Origin: Skermanella mucosa
Lineage (GTDB): Bacteria; Pseudomonadota; Alphaproteobacteria; Azospirillales; Azospirillaceae
Reading direction: 5' to 3'
Assembly (NCBI RefSeq): GCF_016765655.2
Contig: NZ_CP086106.1
Location: forward strand, 793,501-857,500
DNA length: 64,000 nt
Each line of letters opens with the position of its first letter. Position 1 is the first letter of the stretch. Position numbers and translations under genes: made by a program. The notes below the pieces were generated by a model. The model was not told the origin of the DNA. It saw only the letters and a program-made list of their open reading frames with translations, and made no database searches. Shown in pieces: positions 1 through 11,130 of the stretch.

Positions 1-825
1 GACTATGCCGACGGCCGCAAGGACCGGGAAGGCAAGAGCTTCGGGGAGGAGCTGGACCGCATCGGCTACCGGGGCACGGAGAAATGCGGCGACCGCAAGC
101 TCGGCGCCTTCTTCGAGATCCATATCGAGCAGGGCCCCATCCTGGAGGACGAGGAGAAGGTGATCGGCGTCGTCACCGGCGTCCAGGGCATCCGCTGGTA
201 CGAGGTGACCGTCACCGGGTTCGAGAGCCACGCCGGCACCACGCCCATGCATCTGCGCCGCGACGCGCTGGTCGGTGCCGCCCGGATGGTCGAGGCCGTC
301 AACAAGGTGGCGCTCGCCCACCCGCCGCTGGCGGTCTCCACCGTCGGGCTGATGGAGGTCAGGCCCAACAGCCGCAACATCCTGCCGGGCGAGGTCTTCT
401 TCTCCATCGACCTGCGCCACCCCGACGACGAGGTCGTCGCCGCCATGGATGCCGAGGTCCGCGAGGCGATCGGCCGGATCGCGGCGGAGTTGAAGCTGGA
501 GGCCGCGATCGAGCAGGTCTGGGACTCGCCGGCCGTCAAGTTCGACCCGGCCTGCGTCGGGGCTGTAAGCACCGCCGCGAAGGAGAACGGCTACAGCCAC
601 CGGGAGATCGTCTCGGGCGCCGGCCACGACGCCGCCTACATGGCGCGCGTGGCGCCGACCGCCATGATCTTCATCCCGTGCGAGAAGGGCATCAGCCACA
701 ACGAGGTCGAGAACGCCGAGTTCGACCATGTCGCCGCCGGCGCCAACGTGCTTCTGCGCGCGGTGCTGGAATACGACAACCGCGACGGCGCCGGCGGCCC
801 GGCCCCCGGTACCGAGGCGGCGTGA
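1..825 (+). CDS. Zn-dependent amidohydrolase, M20 family (partial, 5' end outside window)
   Basis: The reading frame is open from base 1 and stops at 823-825, so the N-terminus lies upstream. Visible motifs are FFEIHIEQGP (about residues 36-45 of the visible part) and SHAGTTPM, typical of the N-carbamoyl-amino-acid hydrolase / beta-ureidopropionase / allantoate amidohydrolase group of M20 peptidases. These are cytosolic dimers that use two metal ions to cleave a carbamoyl group. The stop overlaps the next start (TGATG), so it is translationally coupled to the ABC importer genes. With that importer and the dihydropyrimidinase at 9037-10500, release of beta-alanine, CO2 and ammonia from carbamoyl-beta-alanine is the likeliest role. 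Allantoate or other ureido compounds remain possible; the substrate cannot be read from sequence. Confidence 0.9.
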   Translation, partial: DYADGRKDREGKSFGEELDRIGYRGTEKCGDRKLGAFFEIHIEQGPILEDEEKVIGVVTGVQGIRWYEVTVTGFESHAGTTPMHLRRDALVGAARMVEAVNKVALAHPPLAVSTVGLMEVRPNSRNILPGEVFFSIDLRHPDDEVVAAMDAEVREAIGRIAAELKLEAAIEQVWDSPAVKFDPACVGAVSTAAKENGYSHREIVSGAGHDAAYMARVAPTAMIFIPCEKGISHNEVENAEFDHVAAGANVLLRAVLEYDNRDGAGGPAPGTEAA

Positions 826-1670
826 TGCCTGCCTCCGGGGCCGTCGTGGCCGAGAAGGCCGGCACCGCCGCGCGGCCCGACCCCGCCAAGGACCGGGCGC
901 CGGTGGTGGAGGCCAGGGACCTGTCCCTGGTCTTCCAGACCGCCGACGCGCCGGTCACCGCGCTGAGCGGGATCGACCTGACGATCCGGCGGGGCGATTT
1001 CGTCTCGCTGATCGGGCCGTCCGGCTGCGGCAAGACCACCCTGATGCGGGCCGTGGCCGACCTCGTCAGGCCGACCTCCGGGACGCTGCTGGTCAACGGC
1101 GGCACCGCCGGGCAGGCAAGGCTGGACCGCGCCTACGGCTACGTCTTCCAGGCGCCGGCCCTCTATCCGTGGCGCTCGATCGAGCGCAACATCATGCTGC
1201 CGCTGGAGATCATGGGCATGCCCCGGGCCGAGCGGAAGGAGCGGGCGGCGCGCTACCTGGACCTGGTCGGGCTGAAGGGGTTCGAGCGCAAGTTCCCCTG
1301 GCAGCTTTCCGGCGGCATGCAGCAGCGGGTGTCGATCGCCCGCGCCCTCAGCTTCGAGCCGGCGCTCCTCCTGATGGACGAGCCGTTCGGCGCCCTGGAC
1401 GAGATCACCCGCGACAACCTCAACGTCCACCTGCTGCGGCTGTGGGAGAAGACCGGCATCACCGTGATCTTCGTGACCCACTCGATCCCGGAGGCGGTGT
1501 TCCTGTCCTCCCGGATCGTCGTGATGTCGCCGCGGCCCGGCCGCATCCTGGAGGTGATCGACGGCGACCTCCCCCGCGACCGCGACCTGGACGTACGGGA
1601 AACGCCCGAATTCCTGGAGATCGCCCACCGCGTCCGCGTCGCCCTGCGGGCGGGCCACAGCTATGACTGA
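825..1670 (+). CDS. ABC transporter ATP-binding protein (nitrate/taurine/pyrimidine type)
   Basis: This 281-residue ATPase energises an importer made with the two permeases and the binding protein that follow. Walker A is GPSGCGKTT (about residues 64-72), the ABC signature is LSGGMQQRVSIARAL, and Walker B is LLLMDEPFGALD, followed by the switch His in VTHSIPEA. The LMDEPFGALDEITR form is typical of the NitT/TauT/SsuB group. The ATG at 825 overlaps the upstream stop by one base, and the gene's own end overlaps the next gene by 8 bp. A disordered stretch of about 30 residues precedes the domain. The substrate is inferred from context (pyrimidine-like or ureido compounds). Confidence 0.93.
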   Translation: MPASGAVVAEKAGTAARPDPAKDRAPVVEARDLSLVFQTADAPVTALSGIDLTIRRGDFVSLIGPSGCGKTTLMRAVADLVRPTSGTLLVNGGTAGQARLDRAYGYVFQAPALYPWRSIERNIMLPLEIMGMPRAERKERAARYLDLVGLKGFERKFPWQLSGGMQQRVSIARALSFEPALLLMDEPFGALDEITRDNLNVHLLRLWEKTGITVIFVTHSIPEAVFLSSRIVVMSPRPGRILEVIDGDLPRDRDLDVRETPEFLEIAHRVRVALRAGHSYD

Positions 1671-2580
1671 CGCCGCCGCCCCCGCCGCCCCCGCCGTCCA
1701 TCGCGTGCCGGCGCGCGACGGCGCGGCCCTGCCGATCCTGACCGTGCTGGCGGCCCTGCTGCTGGTCTGGTACGCCGCCTCGGTCTGGCTGAACGCGCCG
1801 CAGGTGCAGGAAAGGCTGGAGCGCGCCTCGCCGGACTGGTCGGTCTCCGACCTCGTCGCCGGCGCCTGGGCGATGGACCGGCCGGTGCTGCCGGCTCCCC
1901 ACCAGATCGGCGTCGAACTGTACGAGTCCGTCCTGGGCCGCCCGGTCACGTCCAAGCGCAGCCTGGCCTTCCATGCCGGGGTGACCCTGTCGGCGACGCT
2001 CGCCGGCTTCGCCCTGGGGCTGGCGACGGGCGTGGCGCTGGCGGTCGGGATCGTCCATGTCCGGGTGCTCGACCGCTCGCTGATGCCCTGGATCATCGCG
2101 TCCCAGACCATCCCGATCCTCGCCATAGCGCCCATGATCGTGGTGGTGCTGGGCAACCTGGGCTTCACCGGGCTGCTGCCCAAGGCGATCATCTCGGCCT
2201 ATCTCAGCTTCTTCCCCATCGCGATCGGCATGGTCAAGGGGCTGCGCTCGCCCGACCCGATCCAGCTCGACCTGATGCGCACATACAGCGCCACCCCGGC
2301 CCAGACCTTCGCCAAGCTGCGCTGGCCGTCCAGCATGGCGTTCCTGTTCCCCAGCCTCAAGGTCGCCATAGCACTCGCCCTGGTCGGCGCCATCGTGGCG
2401 GAGCTGCCGACCGGCGCCCAGGCGGGGCTGGGCGCGCGGCTGCTGGCCGGCTCCTATTACGGCCAGACGATCCAGATCTGGGCGGCGCTGTTCATGTCCG
2501 CCTTCCTGGCGATGCTGGCCATCGGCGCCGTCGGGCTGGCCGAGCGCGGGCTGACCCGGATCAGGGGAGGGCGCCTGTGA
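1663..2580 (+). CDS. ABC transporter permease (SsuC/ThiX-like)
   Basis: A 305-residue inner-membrane permease with several hydrophobic helices (first at about residues 24-40, then a group from about 105 onward) and a typical BPD_transp_1 coupling loop near LRSPDPIQLDLMRTYSATP. It starts inside the ATPase gene (8-bp overlap) and ends overlapping the second permease, so the importer has two different permease subunits in one operon. It is longer than usual at the N-terminus, with an extra extracytoplasmic segment (about residues 45-100) between helix 1 and the core. Together with the second permease it would form the heterodimeric channel. Confidence 0.88.
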   Translation: MTDAAAPAAPAVHRVPARDGAALPILTVLAALLLVWYAASVWLNAPQVQERLERASPDWSVSDLVAGAWAMDRPVLPAPHQIGVELYESVLGRPVTSKRSLAFHAGVTLSATLAGFALGLATGVALAVGIVHVRVLDRSLMPWIIASQTIPILAIAPMIVVVLGNLGFTGLLPKAIISAYLSFFPIAIGMVKGLRSPDPIQLDLMRTYSATPAQTFAKLRWPSSMAFLFPSLKVAIALALVGAIVAELPTGAQAGLGARLLAGSYYGQTIQIWAALFMSAFLAMLAIGAVGLAERGLTRIRGGRL

Positions 2581-3482
2581 TGCGCTGGGTATTCGCGACC
2601 CTCCTGGCCGGGGCGGCGGCGCTGGCGCTGCTGGACGTCAACGGCGTCGCCGCCCTCGTCGCGGGGCTGGCGGCAGTGGCGGCCTGCGGTGCCGCCATGG
2701 CGGCGCTGGCGCGGGACGACCGCTGGCCGGCCCGCATCGCGGTGCCGCTGCTGTTCGGCGTGCTGCTGCTGTGGCTGTGGGAGATGGTGACGGTCGGGTT
2801 CGGCGTCCCGCGCATCCTGCTGCCGCCGCCCAGCATGATCGCGGCGGCCTTCGGCAGCCATCTGCCGACCCTGGCGGCGGATTTCCACCAGACGGTGATC
2901 CGCTCCGTGATCCCCGGCTATGCGATCGGCTGCGGCGCGGGGTTCCTGACGGCGCTGGCGATCGACCGCTCGCCGTTCCTGCAACGCGGGCTGCTGCCGC
3001 TGGGCAGCCTGGTCAGCGCCATGCCGATCGTCGGGATCGCGCCGATCATGGTCATGTGGTTCGGCTTCGACTGGCAGTCCAAGGCGGCGGTGATCGTCGT
3101 GATGACCTTCTTCCCCATGCTGGTCAACACGCTGGCCGGGCTCCGCGCGGCAGGCGCCATGGAGCTGGACCTGATGCGCTCCTACGCGGCGGGCTACGGG
3201 CAGACGCTGATGAAGCTTCGGCTGCCGGCGGCGCTGCCCTTCGTCTTCAACGCCCTCAAGCTCAATTCCACCCTGGCGCTGATCGGCGCCATCGTGGCGG
3301 AGTTCTTCGGCACGCCGATCGTCGGCATGGGCTTCCGCATCTCCACCGAGGTGGCGCGGATGAACGTGGACGTGGTGTGGGCGACCATCGCCGTCGCCGC
3401 CCTGGTCGGCTCGGCATCCTACGGAATCATCTCGGTGATCGAGCGGGGGGCCACCTTCTGGCATCCCTCGTTTCGCCAATAA
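2580..3482 (+). CDS. ABC transporter permease (second subunit)
   Basis: A 300-residue permease of the same family as its upstream neighbour. It has N-terminal helices at about residues 3-45 and a core with the EAA-type loop AAGAMELDLMRSYAAGYGQT. The ATG at 2580 overlaps the upstream stop (TGATG); a GTG directly before it (2577) is an alternative. It probably pairs with the other permease to form the transmembrane channel. The C-terminal core resembles the first permease, consistent with an old duplication. Forty bases separate it from the binding-protein gene, which has its own start signal. Confidence 0.88.
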   Translation: MRWVFATLLAGAAALALLDVNGVAALVAGLAAVAACGAAMAALARDDRWPARIAVPLLFGVLLLWLWEMVTVGFGVPRILLPPPSMIAAAFGSHLPTLAADFHQTVIRSVIPGYAIGCGAGFLTALAIDRSPFLQRGLLPLGSLVSAMPIVGIAPIMVMWFGFDWQSKAAVIVVMTFFPMLVNTLAGLRAAGAMELDLMRSYAAGYGQTLMKLRLPAALPFVFNALKLNSTLALIGAIVAEFFGTPIVGMGFRISTEVARMNVDVVWATIAVAALVGSASYGIISVIERGATFWHPSFRQ

Positions 3483-3523
3483 GCTGCAACTCAACGACAA
3501 AACGAGGCTGGGGGTACTGGGTG

Positions 3524-4531
3524 ATGCGCAAATTGGCTCTGGCGATGGCGGCACTGGCCGCCGCGGGTATCGGCGGGATGGCGGGGACGGCCCGGGCGGC
3601 GGACCCGCTGACCCTGCAATTGAAATGGGTCACGCAGGCGCAGTTCGCCGGCTATTACGTGGCGGAAGCGAAGGGCTTCTACGACGAGGTCGGGCTGGAC
3701 GTCACGATCAAGCCGGGCGGGCCGGACATCAACCCGTCCCAGGTCATCGCCGGCGGCGGGGCCGACGTGGTCGTGGACTGGATGCCCTCGGCGCTGGCGA
3801 CCCGCGAGAAGGGCGTTCCGCTGGTCAACATCGCCCAGACCTTCAACAAGTCCGGCATGATGCTGACCTGCCGCAAGGACAGCGGCGTCGCCACGCCCGC
3901 CGACTTCAAGGGCAAGACGCTCGGCGTCTGGTTCTCCGGCAACGAGTATCCGTTCCTGTCCTGGATGGACAAGCTGGGCTACAGCACCTCCGGCACGAAC
4001 CCCGACATCAAGGTGCTGAAGCAGGGCTTCAACGTCGATCCGCTGCTCCAGAAGCAGGCGGCCTGCATCTCCACCATGACCTATAACGAATATTGGCAGG
4101 TGATCGCGGCCGGCGTGCCGGAAAGCGACCTGATCGTCTTCAAGTACGAGGACCAGGGTGTCGCCACGTTGGAGGACGGGCTCTATACCCTCGATTCCAA
4201 GCTGAAGGACCCCAAGATGGTCGACAAGCTGGCCCGCTTCGTGAAGGCTTCCATGAAGGGCTGGGACTACGCGATCAAGAACCAGGCCGAAGCGGTGGAG
4301 ATCGTGCTGGAGAACGACGCCTCCGGCGCCCAGACCGAAGAGCACCAGGCCAAGATGATCAGCGAGATCGCCAAGCTGATCGAGGGCGGCACCAAGGGTC
4401 CCGGCTACCTGGACCCCGCGGCCTACGAGCGGACCGTCAACGTGCTGATCGGCGGAAAGTCCGACCCGGTCATCAGCAGGAAGCCGGAAGGCGCCTGGAC
4501 CCACGAGGTCTGGGAGAAGGCGGGGCTGTAA
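3524..4531 (+). CDS. ABC transporter substrate-binding protein, NMT1/THI5-like
   Basis: A 335-residue periplasmic binding protein. It has a Sec signal peptide (MRKLALAMAALAAAG..., likely cleaved after TARA at about residue 24). The mature domain begins LTLQLKWVTQAQFAGYYVA, a hallmark of the NMT1/THI5-like family that binds pyrimidine precursors and related ligands. GYY near the start and the GGGADVVVDWMPSAL segment fit the family. It is the last gene of the importer operon and would deliver ligand to the two permeases upstream. Pyrimidine, hydroxymethylpyrimidine or a ureide is plausible. The ATG at 3524 gives a clean signal peptide; a GTG one codon earlier is possible. Confidence 0.9.
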   Translation: MRKLALAMAALAAAGIGGMAGTARAADPLTLQLKWVTQAQFAGYYVAEAKGFYDEVGLDVTIKPGGPDINPSQVIAGGGADVVVDWMPSALATREKGVPLVNIAQTFNKSGMMLTCRKDSGVATPADFKGKTLGVWFSGNEYPFLSWMDKLGYSTSGTNPDIKVLKQGFNVDPLLQKQAACISTMTYNEYWQVIAAGVPESDLIVFKYEDQGVATLEDGLYTLDSKLKDPKMVDKLARFVKASMKGWDYAIKNQAEAVEIVLENDASGAQTEEHQAKMISEIAKLIEGGTKGPGYLDPAAYERTVNVLIGGKSDPVISRKPEGAWTHEVWEKAGL

Positions 4532-4560
4532 CCGGCGCCCGAGGACCCATATTGGTCCGC

Positions 4561-5466
4561 ATGAAGCTGGCCGTCGTCATCAACGGATCGGCGGGGGCCT
4601 TGCTCGACCAGTCGGCGGGGGACGCCGCCGGCCGGATCGAAGCACTGTTCCGCGACCAGGGGGCGTCCGCGACCGTGACGGTCGCCCCTCCCGGCGGACT
4701 GATGGAAACCCTGCGGGCCGCTGCGGCGACCGATGCCGACGCCGTGGTGGTCGGCGGCGGCGACGGCACCGTGGCGGCGGCCGCCGCCCTGCTGGTCGAT
4801 ACCGACAAGGCCATGGGCGTCCTTCCCCTCGGCACGGCCAACCTGCTGGCCAAGGACCTGCACATGGCCCTCGACCTGGAGGCGGCGGTCGGCCAGCTCG
4901 CCGCCGGCGAGATCCGGGCAGTGGACGTGGCGGAGGTCAACGGCACCGTGTTCCTGTGCAACGCCGTGCTGGGACTGTTCCCCATGCTGGCCCGCTACCG
5001 GGAGCGGCACAGGCACGAGCCGGGAATCGCCAAATGGTTGCATCTCGGGGCCGCGACCCTGGCGGCCATGCGGCGCTATCCCCGGCTGGAGATGGAGATC
5101 GACCTGGGCTCCGGGCCGCAGCGCCGCCGGACCATGGCCCTGGCCGTCGCCAACAACGCCTACGACGACGCCTTCTTCTCCTTCTTCGCCCGGTCCAACC
5201 TGGGGGCCGGCGAGCTGGTGGTCTATCTGGCCCGCCACAAGACATCGGTCGGGATGTTCCGCATGGCGATGCGCATGCTGCTCGGCCGCTGGCAGAGCGA
5301 CCGGGACCTCAGCGTCGAGCGCGTCCGCGAAGTCACCGTCCGGACCCGCAAGCGCAGCCTGGCGGTCGCCATCGACGGCGAGGTCCACCGGCTGGCGACT
5401 CCGTTGCGCTTCCGGATGCGTCCCGGCGCGCTCAAGGTCCTGGTGCCGGCCGGGACCATGCCATGA
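4561..5466 (+). CDS. Diacylglycerol kinase family lipid kinase
   Basis: A 301-residue DAGK-catalytic-domain protein (DgkB/YegS/LCB5 type). It has NGSAG near the N-terminus, the nucleotide-binding motif [16 protein letters not shown] (about residues 61-76) and LPLGTANLLAKDL (about 88-100), which stands in for the usual PLGTxNxxA motif. Members phosphorylate lipid hydroxyls at the inner membrane, though many remain without a proven substrate. The gene follows the importer by 29 bp, and its stop overlaps the metallophosphoesterase start (ATGA), so the two are coupled. The pairing suggests membrane-lipid or phosphoester turnover but does not prove it. Confidence 0.87.
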   Translation: MKLAVVINGSAGALLDQSAGDAAGRIEALFRDQGASATVTVAPPGGLMETLRAAAATDADAVVVGGGDGTVAAAAALLVDTDKAMGVLPLGTANLLAKDLHMALDLEAAVGQLAAGEIRAVDVAEVNGTVFLCNAVLGLFPMLARYRERHRHEPGIAKWLHLGAATLAAMRRYPRLEMEIDLGSGPQRRRTMALAVANNAYDDAFFSFFARSNLGAGELVVYLARHKTSVGMFRMAMRMLLGRWQSDRDLSVERVREVTVRTRKRSLAVAIDGEVHRLATPLRFRMRPGALKVLVPAGTMP

Positions 5467-6278
5467 GGCGGCTCGCCCATATCTCCGACCTGCATTTCGG
5501 CCGGATCGACGAGGCGGTGGTCGAGGCGCTCCTGGTCGACCTCGCCGAGGTCCGGCCCGACCTGATCGTGGTCAGCGGCGACCTGACCCAGCGCGGCCAC
5601 CACGACCAGTTCCGCGCCGCCCGCGCCTTCCTCCAGCGGCTGGAATCGCCCTATCTGGTGGTCCCCGGCAACCACGACATTCCGGGCATCAACCTGCTGG
5701 CCCGCTTCGCCGCGCCCCTGCGGCGCTACCGCCGCTACATCGAACGCGACCTCCGCCCGCTCCACCGGGACGACGAGATCGCGGTGCTGGGCCTCAACAC
5801 CGCCCGGCCGGTCGGGCTCCACTGGAACTGGTCCCACGGCAGGATCAACGCCGAGCAGATCGCCCACGCCCGCCAGGTCTTCGACTCCGTGGGGCCTGAT
5901 GTCTTCAAGGTGGTGGTCACCCACCATCCGTTCCTGCCACCCCCCGACGCGCCGGACACGCGGCTGGTCGGGCGGGCGAGCCTGGCGCTGCGCACCTTCG
6001 AGGACTGCGGCGTCGACCTGCTGCTGGCCGGGCACCTGCACCGCGGCTACCACGGCGATGTCAGGACCCACCACACGGCGGTGAAACGCTCGATCCTGGT
6101 GGCCCAGGCCTCCACCGCGACATCGACCCGGCTGCGGAACGAACCCAATGCCTACAACCTGATCGAGGTGGACGGCGACCGCATCGGCTTCGGGGTCAGG
6201 GTGTGGACCGGCACCGGTTTCCGCTACGCCGCCGCCGGCCGCTTCGTCCGCCGGCACGGCCATTGGGAGCGGGCCTAG
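5463..6278 (+). CDS. Metallophosphoesterase (CpdA/Icc-like)
   Basis: A 271-residue calcineurin-like phosphoesterase with the full set of metal motifs: HISDLHFG (about residues 5-12), [19 protein letters not shown] and GHLHRG. This order matches class III cyclic-nucleotide phosphodiesterases and related lipid or UDP-diacylglucosamine hydrolases. It is cytosolic, with no signal peptide. It is coupled to the lipid kinase by a 4-bp ATGA overlap. At the 3' end the tetranucleotide CTAG (6275-6278) carries this gene's stop and, on the other strand, the hybrid kinase's stop. The substrate (cAMP, a lipid phosphate or other) is not determinable here. Confidence 0.85.
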   Translation: MRRLAHISDLHFGRIDEAVVEALLVDLAEVRPDLIVVSGDLTQRGHHDQFRAARAFLQRLESPYLVVPGNHDIPGINLLARFAAPLRRYRRYIERDLRPLHRDDEIAVLGLNTARPVGLHWNWSHGRINAEQIAHARQVFDSVGPDVFKVVVTHHPFLPPPDAPDTRLVGRASLALRTFEDCGVDLLLAGHLHRGYHGDVRTHHTAVKRSILVAQASTATSTRLRNEPNAYNLIEVDGDRIGFGVRVWTGTGFRYAAAGRFVRRHGHWERA

Positions 6279-8482
6279 CCATGGGCGGCCGGGGCGAACT
6301 GTTCCTCCAGCGCCTGCCGGGTCGGCTCGATCTGCTGCCGCGCCAGGGCCAGCAGGCGGCTCGACTCCTCCGGGTCGGCAGAGCTCAGCTCGATCGCCCG
6401 GGCGATGGCGGAGAGGCGCCGGGCGCCCAGGTTGGCGTTGGCGCCCTTCATGCCATGGGCCGCCCGCTTGACCGCGGCGGCGTCGCCGCCCGCGATGGCC
6501 GCCTCGATCTCGTCCGCCTGTATCCGGGCCTGACCGGGGAACAGCCCCAGCATGTCCATCAGGTCCTCCGCGTCCAGGCAGTCGCGCAGCTGGTCCAGCA
6601 TGGACTGGTCGAGCAGCGGCGTCTCCGCCAGATCGTCGGACGCGGTCGGGGCAGGGGCCTGCGCCGCCGGCGCTGGAAGCCTGCTCATGACGCGCTCCAT
6701 CGCGGCGAACAGTTCGGCCGGGCGCACCGGCTTGGAAACGTAGTCGTTCATTCCGGCGGCGAGATAACGTTCCCGGTCGCCCGCCATGGCATGGGCCGTG
6801 ACGGCGATGACCGGGATCGTTCCCAGGGGCGGGGGCAGGCTGCGGATCGCCTCTGTTGCCGAGCAGCCGTCCATGACCGGCATCTGGATGTCCATCATCA
6901 CCAGGTCGAAGCGCTCGTCCAGGGCGGCTACCTCGGCCACCGCTTCCGCCCCGTTGACCGCCAGCCGGACGGAATGGCCCCGGCGCGTCAGCAAGCTGTT
7001 CATCAGGGTCCGGTTCACCTCGACGTCGTCCACCACCAGGATGCGGAGCGGGCCGTGGTCCACGGCTTCCGGCGCGGGATCGGGCAGGGGAGCCTCGACG
7101 ATCTCGGGGCCGGGCTGGCAGCGCACGGTGAAGCTGAAAATGCTGCCCTTGCCGACCTCGCTCCGGACGGTGATGTCGCCGCCTTGGAGCAGGCAAAGCT
7201 GCCGGCAGATCGCCAGCCCCAGCCCGGTGCCGCCGTAGCGCCGGGTGGTCGAGCCATCGGCCTGGGAGAACCGCTCGAACAGGTGGCCCAGGAATTCCTC
7301 CGGGATGCCGATACCGGTATCCTCGACCTCCACCGCCAGAAACAGCGCTCCCGCCCCGTCCGGCCGGGTGGCGAAGCGGATATCGATGCGGCCCTGGTGG
7401 GTGAACTTGACCGCGTTGCCGACCAGGTTGAACAGGACCTGCCGGATCCGGCCGACATCGCCGCGCAGCGAAATCCGCGCGTCCGGATCGATCGTGTAGG
7501 ACAGCTCGTTGCCGCTCTCCATCGCCCTGGGGTGGAGGATAGAGACCACGTCCTCGGCCGGCTGGGTCAGCAGGAAATCCACCGCCTCGACCTCGATCCG
7601 CCCGGCCTCCAGCTTGGACAGGTCCAGGATGTCGTTGACGATGGTCAGCAGATTCTCGGCGGACCGCAGGGCGGAGCGGGCATGGTCCTGGGGCTGGGAA
7701 GGCAGCCGGCTGTCCACCAGCAGGCCCAGCAGCCCCATCACGCCGTTCAGCGGGGTCCGGATCTCGTGGCTGATGTTGGCCAGGAACTCCGATTTGGCGC
7801 GGCTCGCCGCCTCGGCGTCCTGCTTGGCCTGGTTGAGCGTTCCGGTCAGCCGCAGCAGCTCGCGCCGGGACCGGCTGCTCTGAAGGATGTACCAGCCGGC
7901 AAGGCCCGCGAAGCCGGCGCACAGAACGGCCTGTATAACGGTCGCCGTGGTCGCGAGCCGCTGCATCGCCGTGATCTCGGTCCAGCGCTGGGCGGCCTCG
8001 CCGGCGCTCACGCTGTTGATCCCCAGCATCATGGCTTGGATCGGTTCGCGCAACAGCGGCAGCCGGACCAGCAGTTCCGCCACGACGGCGCCGTCGAAGT
8101 CGCCGCGCCCGGCCACCAGGGCATCCGTTTCGTCAACGAAACGACCCAGCTCGCCGATGGCGCCGTCATAGAAGGCCCGGCCGGTGAACAGCTGCCGGTA
8201 GGTGCCGCCGCGCACGATGTTCAGCCGGCTGACGAACACCTCGTACCGCCGCTCCGCCGCGGCGGCGTCGCTGACGCCGGCCGAGGCCTCCAGCAGCGCC
8301 ACGTTCAGCCGCTGGTGCTCGGTCCCGAGCTGGAAAAAGGCCCAGGCTTGGTTATCGGTCCCCCCGGCCAGCACGCCCACCGTCTTGTTCGACAGCGCGT
8401 ACTGCAACGCCCCGACGATCGAGAAGGAGACGACGACGGCGAGGCCCAGCCCTGCCAGGGCGGCGCGCAGTCCCCGTGTCAA
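6275..8482 (-). CDS. Hybrid sensor histidine kinase (HisKA-HATPase-REC-Hpt)
   Basis: A 735-residue membrane kinase. TM1 is at about residues 7-28, followed by a periplasmic sensor region of about 150 residues, TM2 at about 182-200 and a short coiled linker. HisKA has H239 in [13 protein letters not shown]; the HATPase has the N-box around N356, DTGIGI at 388-393 and GGTGLGLA. The receiver has D531 ([11 protein letters not shown]) and K584 (VSKP), and a C-terminal Hpt has H676 ([13 protein letters not shown]). This is a complete His-Asp-His relay that would need only a separate response regulator, and none is next to it. The start is a TTG overlapping the upstream stop (TTGA), indicating translational coupling to the periplasmic protein at 8479-8955. 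Confidence 0.92.
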   Translation of the reverse strand: MTRGLRAALAGLGLAVVVSFSIVGALQYALSNKTVGVLAGGTDNQAWAFFQLGTEHQRLNVALLEASAGVSDAAAAERRYEVFVSRLNIVRGGTYRQLFTGRAFYDGAIGELGRFVDETDALVAGRGDFDGAVVAELLVRLPLLREPIQAMMLGINSVSAGEAAQRWTEITAMQRLATTATVIQAVLCAGFAGLAGWYILQSSRSRRELLRLTGTLNQAKQDAEAASRAKSEFLANISHEIRTPLNGVMGLLGLLVDSRLPSQPQDHARSALRSAENLLTIVNDILDLSKLEAGRIEVEAVDFLLTQPAEDVVSILHPRAMESGNELSYTIDPDARISLRGDVGRIRQVLFNLVGNAVKFTHQGRIDIRFATRPDGAGALFLAVEVEDTGIGIPEEFLGHLFERFSQADGSTTRRYGGTGLGLAICRQLCLLQGGDITVRSEVGKGSIFSFTVRCQPGPEIVEAPLPDPAPEAVDHGPLRILVVDDVEVNRTLMNSLLTRRGHSVRLAVNGAEAVAEVAALDERFDLVMMDIQMPVMDGCSATEAIRSLPPPLGTIPVIAVTAHAMAGDRERYLAAGMNDYVSKPVRPAELFAAMERVMSRLPAPAAQAPAPTASDDLAETPLLDQSMLDQLRDCLDAEDLMDMLGLFPGQARIQADEIEAAIAGGDAAAVKRAAHGMKGANANLGARRLSAIARAIELSSADPEESSRLLALARQQIEPTRQALEEQFAPAAHG

Positions 8483-8955
8483 GGCTCGACCCTGATCCGG
8501 TCGATCTGCCAGATCGCCCGGAAGAACCAGGCGTCGTTCTGCAATTCGGGATGGTCGTCGAACGGGAACATCAACCAGAACGGCCCGCGCTCCCGCGGCG
8601 GGATGGGCTTGCCGTTCATGGAGGTCGCGATGATCGGCCGGTAGCGCCGGATATCCGTCAGAGACAACTCCACCTTGTAGTCGTCCTTGGCGATCAACGA
8701 GACCTTGCCGCCCTCGGCCTTCAGCAGGGCCAGGACATCGGTCAGGTATGGGCCGGAGAAGCTGGCCTTGCCCGTCCAGGGGGTGGCGGTGGCGATCTCC
8801 ACCGCGGGCAGGCCGGCGAGCTGCTGCGAATCGATCGTGGCCGCCGCCGGGAGGCCGGCGCCGGAGACGCTGATCTGCGCCGCCAGCGCCGGCGTCCCGC
8901 CGGTCAGGGAAGCCAGCGAAAACAGGAGGGTGGCGGCAAGGATGCGGGCAATCAT
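8479..8955 (-). CDS. Periplasmic molybdopterin-oxidoreductase-like protein
   Basis: A 158-residue protein with a clear Sec signal peptide ([17 protein letters not shown]..., cleavage near ALAA at about residue 26). The rest resembles the small single-domain proteins annotated as oxidoreductase molybdopterin-binding (sulfite-oxidase-like fold): a [11 protein letters not shown] segment, [14 protein letters not shown] and the [10 protein letters not shown] stretch. At about 130 mature residues it is far smaller than sulfite oxidase, so an enzymatic role is doubtful; it may be a ligand-binding relative. Its last codon overlaps the start of the hybrid kinase (TTGA), which makes a partner or ligand-presenting role for that kinase's periplasmic domain attractive. 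That role is inference. Confidence 0.72.
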   Translation of the reverse strand: MIARILAATLLFSLASLTGGTPALAAQISVSGAGLPAAATIDSQQLAGLPAVEIATATPWTGKASFSGPYLTDVLALLKAEGGKVSLIAKDDYKVELSLTDIRRYRPIIATSMNGKPIPPRERGPFWLMFPFDDHPELQNDAWFFRAIWQIDRIRVEP

Positions 8956-9036
8956 GATGGGGGCGGGTCCCAGCTGGTCGAGATGACCCGACGAGACTAC
9001 CCCATTCGGAGAAAAAGTGCCCGCACCCGTATCGTC

Positions 9037-10647
<1,611 letters not shown>

Positions 10648-11130
10648 TTAGTGCAGGTTGCGCGGCAGGTCGGCGATCGCGGCGTCGACCAGCTTGGCGG
10701 ACTGCGCGGCGTTCATGTTCTCCGCGATCAGGCGACCGCTGGCGGCGATCGCGAGATCGACCGTCAGGCTCTTCACTTCCTGAAGGGCCAGGGCTTCCGC
10801 CTGGGCGATCTTGTCCATCGCCTGGGCTTCGCGCCGCTTCATGGAGGCGTCGAGATCGGCCGCGGCGTGCAACCGAAGCCGCTCGGCTTCCTCGCGGGCA
10901 TGGGCGATGATGTCCTCGGCTTCCTTCAGCGCGTCGCGCTGACGGCGCTGGTAGGAGGCGAGGGTGGACTGGGCGTCCTCGCGCAGCCGCTGGGCCTCCT
11001 CCAGTTCCTGGCGGATCTTGTCCGCCCGGTCGTCCAGCATCGCCGTCAGGGCCTTGGCGCCCGGGCGGAATGCGAAGAAGAGGAAGATGAAGAAGGCGAC
11101 GGCGACCCAGAATTCAGCAGCTTGAAACAT
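10648..11130 (-). CDS. atpF: F0F1 ATP synthase subunit b
   Basis: A 160-residue peripheral-stalk subunit with one N-terminal membrane helix (FWVAVAFFIFLFFAF, about residues 7-21). A long charged amphipathic helix rich in Glu, Arg, Ala and Gln (about 30-140) dimerises with b' and reaches F1. The gene overlaps the end of b' by one base (TGATG on the coding strand) and is last in the F0 operon, just before the terminator. Length is normal for alphaproteobacterial b subunits. Confidence 0.93.
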   Translation of the reverse strand: MFQAAEFWVAVAFFIFLFFAFRPGAKALTAMLDDRADKIRQELEEAQRLREDAQSTLASYQRRQRDALKEAEDIIAHAREEAERLRLHAAADLDASMKRREAQAMDKIAQAEALALQEVKSLTVDLAIAASGRLIAENMNAAQSAKLVDAAIADLPRNLH

